The notes under the pieces are model-generated. The model saw nothing but the letters and a program-made list of their open reading frames with translations, did no database searches and was not told where the DNA came from. Below, piece by piece: positions 32,301 through 40,563 of a stretch of DNA of 50,503 bases. Each line of letters starts with the position of its first letter. The stretch's first letter is position 1. The position numbers and the translations under genes are program-made. The stretch is from Peterkaempfera griseoplana (lineage in GTDB: Bacteria; Actinomycetota; Actinomycetes; Streptomycetales; Streptomycetaceae): the NCBI RefSeq assembly GCF_001418575.1, contig NZ_LIQR01000322.1, forward strand, positions 1 to 50,503, given 5' to 3'.

Positions 32301-33859
32301 CCCCCGTTGCCGAGCGGCCCGGCACCGACTCCCTGATCAACCGGATCGCCGCCGGCCTCCCGCCCGCCGCCGGCCGGATCCGCTGGGTGAGCCTGGGCGC
32401 CACCGAGTCGATGGAGCTGGCCGAACTGGCCGAGCAGGCCGGCCGGCTGGCGGCCAGGCTGCACGAACTCGGGGTCGGCCCGGGCGACCGGATCGGCATC
32501 CTGGCCGCCAACAGCCCCGCCTGGGTGCTGCTGGACCTCGCGGCGCTGCGGCTGGGCGCGGTGACCGCGGGCCTGGAACCGCACAAGTTCCGCGCCCCCG
32601 ACGAGCTCTGCGCCCGCTACGGCCTCACCCTGCTCTTCACCGACCAGCCGTCGGACCACCCGGCGGTCCGGTCCATGGCCGAGGTCGCCCGGCTGGTGGA
32701 GAAGGGCGGCCCGCAGCCCGGGCTGCCCGTGGCCCACTATCCGCCGGACGCCCCCACCACCCTCAAGTTCACCTCCGGCAGCAGCGGCCGGCCCAAGGCG
32801 CTGGCGGCCACGGCGGGCAGCATCGACCTGTCGCTGGGGGCCGTCCAGCAGCTCTTCGGACACGGCCCGGGGGACGACCTCTTCGTCTTCCTGCCGCTGT
32901 CGCTGCTGCAGCAGCGGTACTGGGTGTACTCCGCGCTGCTCTTCGGCCACGACATCACCGTCTCCACCTACGAGGCGGCCTTCCCGGCACTTGCCAGGGT
33001 CCAGCCGACGGTGGTGATGGGCGTGCCCGGGTTCTACGAGACCGCCCGGGCGCACATCGAGGCGCAGGCCGCCCATGACGGTACGTCAGCAGACGAGCCC
33101 GGCGACCGGCTTCGCGACGCGGCGCGGCGGCTCTTCGGCAACCGGATCCGCTATCTGTGGACGGGGTCGGCGCCCGCCGCCCCCGCGACGCTGGACTTCT
33201 TCACCTCGCTGGGCATGCCGCTCTTCGAGGGCTACGGCCTCAACGAGACCTGCATCGTCAGCAAGAACCACCCCGGCGCCCACCGGCCGGGCAGCGTCGG
33301 CCAGGTGCTCCCCGGCAAGGAGGTGCTCTTCGACGAGCAGGGGGTGATCAGCGTACGCAGCGCCCAGCCGGTGGCCCGGCGCTACGAGTACGCCGCACCC
33401 GGCGACTCCGAGCGCACCTTCGGTCCGGACGGCACGGTGCGCACCGGCGACGTCGGCTACCTCGACCAGGACGGCTTCCTCTTCGTCCAGGGCCGCCACG
33501 ACGACGTGATCGTGCTGGACAACGGACGCAAGGTCATGGTCCGCCCGATCGAGGAGTTCCTGCGCGCCGATCCGGCCGTCGAGCAGTGCGTCCTGTTCTG
33601 CGTCGACCAGACACGGCTGGTCGTGGTGGTGGCGCCGGCCACGGACCCGGCCGACGAGCAGGCCGTCGCGGAGCGGGTGGCGCTCGCCAACCGCACCTTC
33701 GACCACGACGAGCGGATCAGCCGGTTCATCGTCGCCCCGGAGGGCTTCAGCATCGGCAACGGCCTGCTCACCTCCCAGTTCAAGCCCAGACGGAGCCGGA
33801 TCCGGGAGGCCTTCCGGCAGCAGATCGACGACCCCGACGGAGGAGCACATGCACGCTGA
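32297..33859 (+). CDS. AMP-forming acyl/aminoacyl ligase (ANL superfamily)
   Basis: The GTG at 32297 overlaps the MetRS-like stop (GTGA). The 520-residue protein has the A3 loop FTSGSSGRPKA, the YGLNETCI adenine motif, RTGDVGYLDQDGFLFVQGR in the hinge and a terminal SQFKPRRSR lysine region. It is related to the ligase at 2471-4108, both with an LQQRY segment (LLQQRYWVY here) and both directly followed by a carrier. The C-terminus overlaps the start of the downstream carrier by 11 bp. It should adenylate a carboxylic acid and load the carrier at 33849-34112. Given its place beside the hydrazine genes, a hydrazino acid is one candidate substrate, an amino acid another. Confidence 0.87.
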   Translation: MTPVAERPGTDSLINRIAAGLPPAAGRIRWVSLGATESMELAELAEQAGRLAARLHELGVGPGDRIGILAANSPAWVLLDLAALRLGAVTAGLEPHKFRAPDELCARYGLTLLFTDQPSDHPAVRSMAEVARLVEKGGPQPGLPVAHYPPDAPTTLKFTSGSSGRPKALAATAGSIDLSLGAVQQLFGHGPGDDLFVFLPLSLLQQRYWVYSALLFGHDITVSTYEAAFPALARVQPTVVMGVPGFYETARAHIEAQAAHDGTSADEPGDRLRDAARRLFGNRIRYLWTGSAPAAPATLDFFTSLGMPLFEGYGLNETCIVSKNHPGAHRPGSVGQVLPGKEVLFDEQGVISVRSAQPVARRYEYAAPGDSERTFGPDGTVRTGDVGYLDQDGFLFVQGRHDDVIVLDNGRKVMVRPIEEFLRADPAVEQCVLFCVDQTRLVVVVAPATDPADEQAVAERVALANRTFDHDERISRFIVAPEGFSIGNGLLTSQFKPRRSRIREAFRQQIDDPDGGAHAR

Positions 33860-34112
33860 CGCAGAGCGCGCGGCGCGCGGCAGCCTGGCCCGCGTCCTGG
33901 CCACCGGGATCAGCCCCGAGGACCTGGAGCCGGACGCCGACATGGCGGAACGCTACGGCCTGACCTCGCTCAACAAGGTCCTCTTCATGATGTCGGTCTG
34001 CGACGAGGCGGGCGTGGACCTCTCCTGCTTCACAGAGCACGACATCGCCCGGCTGCGCACCCTGCGCGAGGTCGCCGACGCCCTCGCGCCCCACTGCGGA
34101 AAGGCGGTCTGA
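33849..34112 (+). CDS. Free-standing carrier protein
   Basis: The 87-residue protein has a carrier-like fold with the attachment serine in YGLTSLNKVLF (near residue 41); the common (D/H)S is replaced by a GLTSL form, used in some stand-alone carriers. Its ATG lies 11 bp inside the end of the AMP-ligase gene and its stop precedes the GNAT gene by one base. It is probably loaded by the adjacent ligase after phosphopantetheinylation. The departure from the GGDS or DSL motifs of the other three carriers suggests a dedicated partner set. Confidence 0.8.
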   Translation: MHADAERAARGSLARVLATGISPEDLEPDADMAERYGLTSLNKVLFMMSVCDEAGVDLSCFTEHDIARLRTLREVADALAPHCGKAV

Positions 34113-34113
34113 G

Positions 34114-34728
34114 ATGGGCTGGCTGGACATCGCACCGGCGGTGCTGGAGAACGACCGGGTGCTGCTGCGGCCGGTCACCCCCGAGGACCGGGAGTCGCTG
34201 CACGCCATCGCCATGGACGAGGCGATCTGGCGCTACTTCGTCTCCCGGGTGGAGACCGACGCCGACTACGAGGCGTTCTTCGCGGCCGGCCTCGCGGACG
34301 CGGCCGCCGGGCGGCGGGTGGTCTTCCACATCACCGACAAGGCCACCGGACGGGCCGCAGGCAGCATGAGCTTCGGCAACCTGGCCGAGGCGGACGGACG
34401 GCTGGAGATCGGCTGGTCCTGGCTGGGCCGGGAGTTCCGCGGCCGGGGCGTCAACCACTGGGCCAAGTACCTGCTGCTGGAGCACGCCTTCGAACGGCTG
34501 GGGGCGCTGCGGGTCGAGTTCAAGACCGATGTGCTCAACGAGCAGGCGCGCCGAGGCCTGCGCAACATCGGCGCCGTGGAGGAGGGCGTGCTCCGCAGCT
34601 TCAACCCGATGCCCGGCGGCCGGCGGCGGGACGCGGTCTTCTACAGCATCCTGGCCCAGGAGTGGCCGCAGGTGCGACAGCGACTGTCGGCGGGTCCCGG
34701 TGCGAGGACCGCCGGGAACGCCCGGTGA
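34114..34728 (+). CDS. GNAT N-acetyltransferase, RimJ/RimL type
   Basis: The 204-residue protein has the GNAT fold of the RimJ/RimL group: LLRPVTPEDRESL at the N-terminus, a central GSMSFGNL strand, IGWSWLGREFRGRGVNHWAKYLLL with the R-G-x-G acetyl-CoA loop (REFRGRG), and a late TDVLNEQARRGLRNIGAVEEG typical of this subgroup. It begins one base after the carrier stop and overlaps the C45 gene start (GTGA). RimJ/L-like enzymes acetylate amino groups. Here it could acetylate an amine or hydrazine of the product as a tailoring or self-protection step, with the next gene removing or exchanging the acyl group. Confidence 0.88.
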   Translation: MGWLDIAPAVLENDRVLLRPVTPEDRESLHAIAMDEAIWRYFVSRVETDADYEAFFAAGLADAAAGRRVVFHITDKATGRAAGSMSFGNLAEADGRLEIGWSWLGREFRGRGVNHWAKYLLLEHAFERLGALRVEFKTDVLNEQARRGLRNIGAVEEGVLRSFNPMPGGRRRDAVFYSILAQEWPQVRQRLSAGPGARTAGNAR

Positions 34729-35783
34729 CGGTGCAGCCGCAGGCCCCGCTGCTGCGGCTGGCGGGGGAGCCGTACACCCTGGGGCGACTGCACGGCGAGG
34801 CCCGGGCGGCCGCGCTGCGGGCCTTCCTGGACGACGCCCTCGGCCGGCTGAACCATCTGCTGCCCGCCCCGGTGACCATGGCCGACCTGCTGCCGCGGGT
34901 GGCCGCCTACCGGGCCGAGGTGGCGGCGTCCTTCCCGGAACTGGCCGAGGAGGTGCGGGGGCTGGCCGACGGCGCGGGCATCGGCGAGGAGCAGGGGTGG
35001 CTGCTGCAGCTGCGGCGGGAGTTCCTCGGGTACCTCAAGATCCCCACCCTGGGCGACTGCACCACCTGGGCCAGGTCCGGGGCGGCGGCCGGCGGCAACC
35101 CGGTGCTGGCGCAGACCGTGGACCTGAACGGCGACCTGGACGACCAGATCGCCGTGCTGGAGATCGCTCCCGCCGGCTCCCCCCGCAGGGTGCTGATGCT
35201 GAGCTTCGCCGGCCTGCTGGGCTACCTCGGCGTCAACAGCGACGGGCTGGCGGTGGGGATCAACCTGGTGCTGGGCGGCGACTGGCGTCCCGGGCTGCCG
35301 CCCTATCTCGCGGTCCGGCACCTGCTGGAGAACGCCTCCGACGTGGCGTCGGCCTGCCGGCTGATCGAGAAGCTCGACCTGGCCAGCTCCCGCTCCTTCA
35401 GCCTCTGCGACGCCGGGACCACCGCCTTCGCCGAGGTGCTGGAGGGCCGGGTACGGGTGGTGGAGTCGGCGCACCATGTGCACACCAACCACTATCTGCA
35501 TCCCGAGCTGGCGCCCTCCGACGAGCTCAACGTCTTCGCCCGGACCTCCTCGCTGCGGCGGCTGGGCGCCTGCGAGGCGGGGCTGGCCGCGCTCCCGGCC
35601 GCGGCCGGGCCGGAGGAGTGCTTCGGGCTGCTCTCGGCGCCCCCGGTCTGCGTCCCCGACGAGGGCGACATCCGCCGGGAGCGGACCGTGGCGGCCGCGG
35701 TGATGCTGCCCGCCCGGCGGGAGCTGCACCTGCGGCCGGGCAACCCGGCGCACAGCGGAACCCTGGTCTTCACCCTGGACTGA
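34725..35783 (+). CDS. C45-family Ntn hydrolase/acyltransferase
   Basis: The 352-residue protein resembles the C45 family (acyl-CoA:6-aminopenicillanate acyltransferase type). It has the YTLGRLHGEAR start motif, a LGDCTTWAR segment with the presumed nucleophile Cys112, then PVLAQTVDLNGDL and a late RTSSLRR/HVHTNHYL region. Family members cleave themselves just before the Cys so that it becomes the N-terminal nucleophile. Here the preceding residue is Asp111 rather than Gly, so autoprocessing at this site would be Asp-Cys. It would hydrolyse an amide or transfer an acyl group between amides. GTG 34725 (overlapping the GNAT stop) or GTG 34731 could be the start. The paired GNAT suggests an acylation/deacylation cycle. 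Confidence 0.8.
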   Translation: MTVQPQAPLLRLAGEPYTLGRLHGEARAAALRAFLDDALGRLNHLLPAPVTMADLLPRVAAYRAEVAASFPELAEEVRGLADGAGIGEEQGWLLQLRREFLGYLKIPTLGDCTTWARSGAAAGGNPVLAQTVDLNGDLDDQIAVLEIAPAGSPRRVLMLSFAGLLGYLGVNSDGLAVGINLVLGGDWRPGLPPYLAVRHLLENASDVASACRLIEKLDLASSRSFSLCDAGTTAFAEVLEGRVRVVESAHHVHTNHYLHPELAPSDELNVFARTSSLRRLGACEAGLAALPAAAGPEECFGLLSAPPVCVPDEGDIRRERTVAAAVMLPARRELHLRPGNPAHSGTLVFTLD

Positions 35784-35819
35784 CAGCGCGTCACCACGCC
35801 CAGAGAACGGAGCAGCCCG

Positions 35820-36299
35820 GTGGGCACACGGACCCCGACCCGGATCCCGGCCGAACTCCAGGAACGCTTCCGGGCGGTCGGCCTGGACCTCCCCGCCGTC
35901 TTCGCGGCCGAGCACCTGACCTCGTCGATGGGCATGCACATCGTCGCGGCCTCCCCGGAGGAGGTGGTCGCCACCCTGCCGGTCGCCGGCAACACCGGGC
36001 CGGACGGCGCACTGCACCCCGGCGCCTGCGCCATTCTGGCGGAGACCACCGGGTCGATCGGCGCGCTGCTGTACGCGGGCCCTGAGCGGGTGGCGCTGGG
36101 TGTGGACCTCAGCACCACCCGGCACCGCGGCGTCCGTACCGGGCTGGTCACCGCGGTGGCGACCCCGGTGGGGTGCGGCAGTACCGTCGCCACCTACCGG
36201 ATCGCGGTCACCGACGAGGAGGACCGGCGGATCTGCTCCGCCCGGCTCACCTGCCTGCTGCGGCCGGCCCCGGCCGCAGGTCCAGCGACTTCGCGATGA
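35820..36299 (+). CDS. PaaI-like hotdog-fold thioesterase
   Basis: The GTG at 35820 is preceded by GGAG. The 159-residue protein has the hotdog thioesterase pattern: NTGPDGALHPGACAILAETTGSIGALL, where the family has N..G..HGG....aD, and a core of strands GVDLSTTRHRGVRTGLVTAVATPV. The second Gly of the HGG is Pro and the catalytic acid is Glu in AETT. These enzymes hydrolyse acyl-CoA or acyl-carrier thioesters. It is the last gene of the rightward run, and its final 53 bp overlap the 3' end of the convergent acyl-CoA dehydrogenase. It probably releases or edits an acyl thioester. Confidence 0.82.
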   Translation: MGTRTPTRIPAELQERFRAVGLDLPAVFAAEHLTSSMGMHIVAASPEEVVATLPVAGNTGPDGALHPGACAILAETTGSIGALLYAGPERVALGVDLSTTRHRGVRTGLVTAVATPVGCGSTVATYRIAVTDEEDRRICSARLTCLLRPAPAAGPATSR

Positions 36300-37431
36300 T
36301 GGTCCGCATGATCTCGCTGGTGCCGCCGTAGATCCGGTGCACCCGGTTGTCGGCGTACAGGCGCGCGATGGGGTACTCCCGCATGTAGCCGTAGCCGCCG
36401 TGCAGCTGCAGACAGCGGTCGATCACCCGGGCCGCGGTCTCGGTGCAGAACAGCTTGGCCCCGGCCGCCTCGGCGGCCGTCAGCTCGCCGGCGTCGTACG
36501 CCTCCAGCGCCCGGTCCGCCACCGCCTCCAGCGCCGCCACGTCCGAGGCGCAGTCGGCCAGGACGAAACGGGTGTTCTGGAAGTCGGACACCCGCTGGGA
36601 GAAGACCGTGCGGTCCCTGACGTACTCGACGGTGAAGCGCAGCGCCGCCGCGGCCTGCGCATGGGAGCTCACCGCGATGGAGAGACGCTCCCTGGGCAGG
36701 TTCTCCGAGAGGTAGGAGAAGGCCTCGCTCTCCCGCCCCAGCAGGTCCCCGGCCGGCACCCGCACATCGGTGAAGGACAGCTCCACGGTGTCCGACGCCC
36801 GCAGGCCGATCTTCTCCAGCTTGCGGCCCACCGAGAAACCGGGGCTGGAGGTGTCCACCACCAGAATCGACAGGCCCGCCCGCCGGTCCCCGGAGGGTGC
36901 GGGGGAGGTCCGGCAGACCACCAGCACCCGGTCGGCCACCAGGCCGCCGGTGATGAAGGTCTTGGCCCCGTTCAGCAGATAGTGGCCGCCGTCCGCGGAC
37001 AGCTCCGCGCGGGTCCTGATGCCCGCGAGGTCCGAGCCGGTCCCGGGCTCGGTCATGGCGATGGCGGTCATCAGCCGGCCGGAGACGAAGCCCGGCAGCC
37101 ACCGCCTGCGCTGCTCCTCGTCGGCGTACCGCAGCAGATAGGGCAGGATCAGCTCGGCGTGCACCACGCTGCTGCCCAGGCTGACGCCCGCACGGGCGGT
37201 CTCCTCGGCGAGCACCGCGTGGTACTTGTAGCTGGCGATGCCGGCGCCGCCGAACTCCTCCGGCGCCTCGATGCCGAAGACCCCGAGCTCGCCCAGGCGC
37301 AGGAAGAACTCCCGCGGAGGGTGGCCGGCCCGCTCCCACTCCGGGTGGGCGGGGACCACCTCCTCGGCCAGGAACCTGCGGACGATACCGCGGAACACCT
37401 CGTGGTCCTCGGTGAAGACGCCACGGCGCAC
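36247..37431 (-). CDS. Acyl-CoA dehydrogenase
   Basis: GTG 37431 is the likely start: GGAGG lies upstream at typical distance, and the frame then begins MRRGVFTEDHEVFR as in many ACADs. A longer frame from 37488 would add 19 residues across an apparent leader. The 394-residue enzyme has TEPGTGSDLAGIRTRA, GAKTFITGGLVAD, and the C-terminal LHGGYGYMREYPIARLYADNRVHRIYGGTSEI with the catalytic Glu in the GGTSE motif, as in medium/short-chain ACADs. It lies at the cluster edge, convergent with the thioesterase, and is 74 bp downstream of the core kinase gene. It could provide an alpha,beta-unsaturated acyl unit. Confidence 0.9.
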   Translation of the reverse strand: MRRGVFTEDHEVFRGIVRRFLAEEVVPAHPEWERAGHPPREFFLRLGELGVFGIEAPEEFGGAGIASYKYHAVLAEETARAGVSLGSSVVHAELILPYLLRYADEEQRRRWLPGFVSGRLMTAIAMTEPGTGSDLAGIRTRAELSADGGHYLLNGAKTFITGGLVADRVLVVCRTSPAPSGDRRAGLSILVVDTSSPGFSVGRKLEKIGLRASDTVELSFTDVRVPAGDLLGRESEAFSYLSENLPRERLSIAVSSHAQAAAALRFTVEYVRDRTVFSQRVSDFQNTRFVLADCASDVAALEAVADRALEAYDAGELTAAEAAGAKLFCTETAARVIDRCLQLHGGYGYMREYPIARLYADNRVHRIYGGTSEIMRTIIAKSLDLRPGPAAAGR

Positions 37432-37504
37432 AGCTGTGCCCTCCGTCCAGGAGCCGACCCGCCGCCAGCCAACATACCCGGCGGGCACCGCCCGGACGGG
37501 GGCT

Positions 37505-39448
37505 TCAGAGCAGCACGATGGTGATCGTGGAGCCCTTGGGCTTCTGGTCGCCGCCGCCGGGGGACTGGTTGCGCACCGTGGGGCTGCCGAACGGGTTCAG
37601 CCGCACCGCACGCACCTGGAAACCCGCCTGCTGGAGAAGGGCGGTGGCCTCCTCCTCGGAGTGGCCGCGGACGTCCGGCACCGGGAAGAGCTGGGGGCCC
37701 TTGGAGACCGTCAGGGTCACGGTGGCGCCGGGGCCGGCCCGCTCCGCGGGGTTCTGCGAGGCGACGGAGCCGGCCTCCACCGTGTCGGAGAAGACCTGGT
37801 CGGGGCTGATCCGTACGGCGAAGCCCTGGTCGGTCAGGTCCTGCTGGGCCTCGTCCACCGGCTCGCCCACCACCTGAGGCACCGGCAGAGGTGCCGGACC
37901 CTTGCTGACCACCAGGGAGACCGGGGTCTCCCGGGCCAGGCGGCTGCCCACCGAGGGACGGGCGCTGATCACCGAGCCCTGCGGGATGGCGTCGCTGAAG
38001 TCCGCGGTGGTGGTGCCGGGGGCCAGCCCGGCGTCGGTGAGCAGCTTGCGTGCGGCCTCCAGCGACTTGCCGGCCACGGCCGGCACCGCGATCCGCTCCG
38101 GGCCCCTGGAGAGCACCACCGTGACCGGGTCGTCCTTGCGGGCACGGGAACCCGGGCCGGGGTCGCTCTCGATCACCTGGCCCGGCGGCACCGTCTCGGA
38201 GAAGGACTCGGTGAAGTCGGCCGTCAGCCCCGCCGAGTCCAGCCGGGCCGCCGCCGCCTGCCGGGTGAGACCCAGCACGCTCGGCGTGGTGGTGTACAGC
38301 GCACCGGACAGCAGCCAGGTCGCCAGCCCCACCACCACCGCCAGCGCGGTCAGCGCCGCCACCGTCACCAGCCCCCGCCGGGACCGCCGCGGCGCGGGCT
38401 CGGCGAAGACGGCGGGCTCGTCGTACGGCCGGCTCTGCGGCATCACCAGGTCGCTGGGCAGCTCCAGCACACTGGTGCGCTCCGGTGCGTCCCCGGCCGG
38501 GACGGCCGGCAGCATGGTGGTGGCCTCGCTGGTGGAGTACTGCGGGGTGGACCGGGTGGAGGCGGGCGGCTCGGCGTCCAGCTGCGCGGGGGTCAGCGAG
38601 CGGCGCAGCCGCTGCAGGGCGGCCAGCAGCTCCACGGCGTCGTACGGACGGCGGCCGGGGTCGCGGGCGGTGGCGCCGGCCACCACCGTGTCCAGCTCGC
38701 CGGGCAGCCCGGGGACGGCCAGCGACGGCGGTGGCACATCCTCGTTGAGATGCCGGTAGATGACCTGGGTGGGGGAGTCCCCGGAGTGCGGTTTGCGGCC
38801 GGTGAGCATCTCGTAGAGCACGATGCCGCAGGCGTAGACGTCCGAACGGGGGTCGGCGGGCTGCTGCCGGATCTGCTCGGGCGAGAGATAGGAGACGCTG
38901 CCGATCACCGTGCGCATCGGGGTGGAGCCGGTGGAGGCCGTGTCCGCCGAGACGGTGCGGACCAGGCCGAAGTCGGCGACCTTCACCAGGCCGCCCTCGG
39001 TGATCAGGACGTTCTCCGGCTTGACGTCGCGGTGCACCAGCCCGGCCCGGTGGGCGGCGCCCAACGCCGCCAGCACCGGCTCCAGGATGTCCAGGGCCGC
39101 CCGGATGGACAGGGCGCCCCGGTCGCGCAGCACGTCCCGCAGGGTGCAGCCGGGCACGTACTCCATCGCCAGGAAGACACAGGAGCCGTCGGCGCCCTGG
39201 TCGAAGACATTGACCACATTGGGGTGCGCCAGCCGGGCGACGGCCTTGGCCTCGCGGATGAAGCGGCTGGTGAACTCGGAGTCCGCGGCCAGCGCCGGAT
39301 GCATCACCTTCAGCGCCAGCACGCGGTCCAGCCGGGTGTCCGTACCCCGGTAGACGGTGGCCATGCCGCCCACCGCGAGACGCTGCTCGACCCGGTAGCG
39401 GCCGTCGAGCAGCGCTCCGATGAGCGGGTCGTGCAACGTCGTGTCCAC
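37505..39448 (-). CDS. PASTA-domain Ser/Thr protein kinase (PknB/PkaF-like)
   Basis: The 647-residue protein has a cytosolic Hanks-type kinase domain (about 17-285): the Gly-rich loop AVGGMATVYRG, Lys47, catalytic loop HRDVKPEN with Asp141, and DFG at 159-161. A linker of about 75 residues follows, then one transmembrane helix (359-380). The extracellular part holds four PASTA repeats, marked by VP.V.G....A...L...G and SxGP endings. PASTA domains sense muropeptides or lipid II, and such kinases control cell-wall growth and differentiation. This looks like a core gene and marks the right boundary of the cluster. The Rv2175c-type protein encoded at 43735 may be its substrate, as for PknL in M. 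tuberculosis. Confidence 0.93.
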   Translation of the reverse strand: MDTTLHDPLIGALLDGRYRVEQRLAVGGMATVYRGTDTRLDRVLALKVMHPALAADSEFTSRFIREAKAVARLAHPNVVNVFDQGADGSCVFLAMEYVPGCTLRDVLRDRGALSIRAALDILEPVLAALGAAHRAGLVHRDVKPENVLITEGGLVKVADFGLVRTVSADTASTGSTPMRTVIGSVSYLSPEQIRQQPADPRSDVYACGIVLYEMLTGRKPHSGDSPTQVIYRHLNEDVPPPSLAVPGLPGELDTVVAGATARDPGRRPYDAVELLAALQRLRRSLTPAQLDAEPPASTRSTPQYSTSEATTMLPAVPAGDAPERTSVLELPSDLVMPQSRPYDEPAVFAEPAPRRSRRGLVTVAALTALAVVVGLATWLLSGALYTTTPSVLGLTRQAAAARLDSAGLTADFTESFSETVPPGQVIESDPGPGSRARKDDPVTVVLSRGPERIAVPAVAGKSLEAARKLLTDAGLAPGTTTADFSDAIPQGSVISARPSVGSRLARETPVSLVVSKGPAPLPVPQVVGEPVDEAQQDLTDQGFAVRISPDQVFSDTVEAGSVASQNPAERAGPGATVTLTVSKGPQLFPVPDVRGHSEEEATALLQQAGFQVRAVRLNPFGSPTVRNQSPGGGDQKPKGSTITIVLL

Positions 39449-39534
39449 GAAGGGAGTCTAAGGGCGGCCGCCCCCGCAGGGGCCCGGAGCGGACAGCCGG
39501 AACCCCCTCGCGGGTGACCTGTGACGGTTCCGTT

Positions 39535-40335
<801 letters not shown>

Positions 40336-40563
40336 TCAGCCTCCCTGGACCGCGGTGAGGATCTCGATCCGGTCGTCCGCCGCGAGCGCGGTCTCCCCCC
40401 ATGCGCTGCGCGGCACCACCGCCTCGTTGACGGCCGCCGCGACCCCGGCGGGGGCGCTGCTCAACTGGGCCACCACGTCGGCCAGGGTCGCTCCGCCGGG
40501 GACGCTGCGGGGCTCGCCGTTCACGGAGAGGGCGATCTGCGCGGGGTGGTGTGCGGTGGTCAT
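40336..40563 (-). CDS. thiS: Sulfur carrier protein ThiS
   Basis: The 75-residue ubiquitin-like protein ends in the diagnostic Gly-Gly (AVQGG), which is adenylated and converted to a thiocarboxylate to deliver sulfur to ThiG. It has the VNGEPRSVPGGATLADVV beta-grasp start and the VVPRSAW...ADDRIEIL end. Its ATG overlaps the thiO stop (ATGA) and thiG follows three bases after its stop, so the three are tightly coupled. Confidence 0.96.
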   Translation of the reverse strand: MTTAHHPAQIALSVNGEPRSVPGGATLADVVAQLSSAPAGVAAAVNEAVVPRSAWGETALAADDRIEILTAVQGG

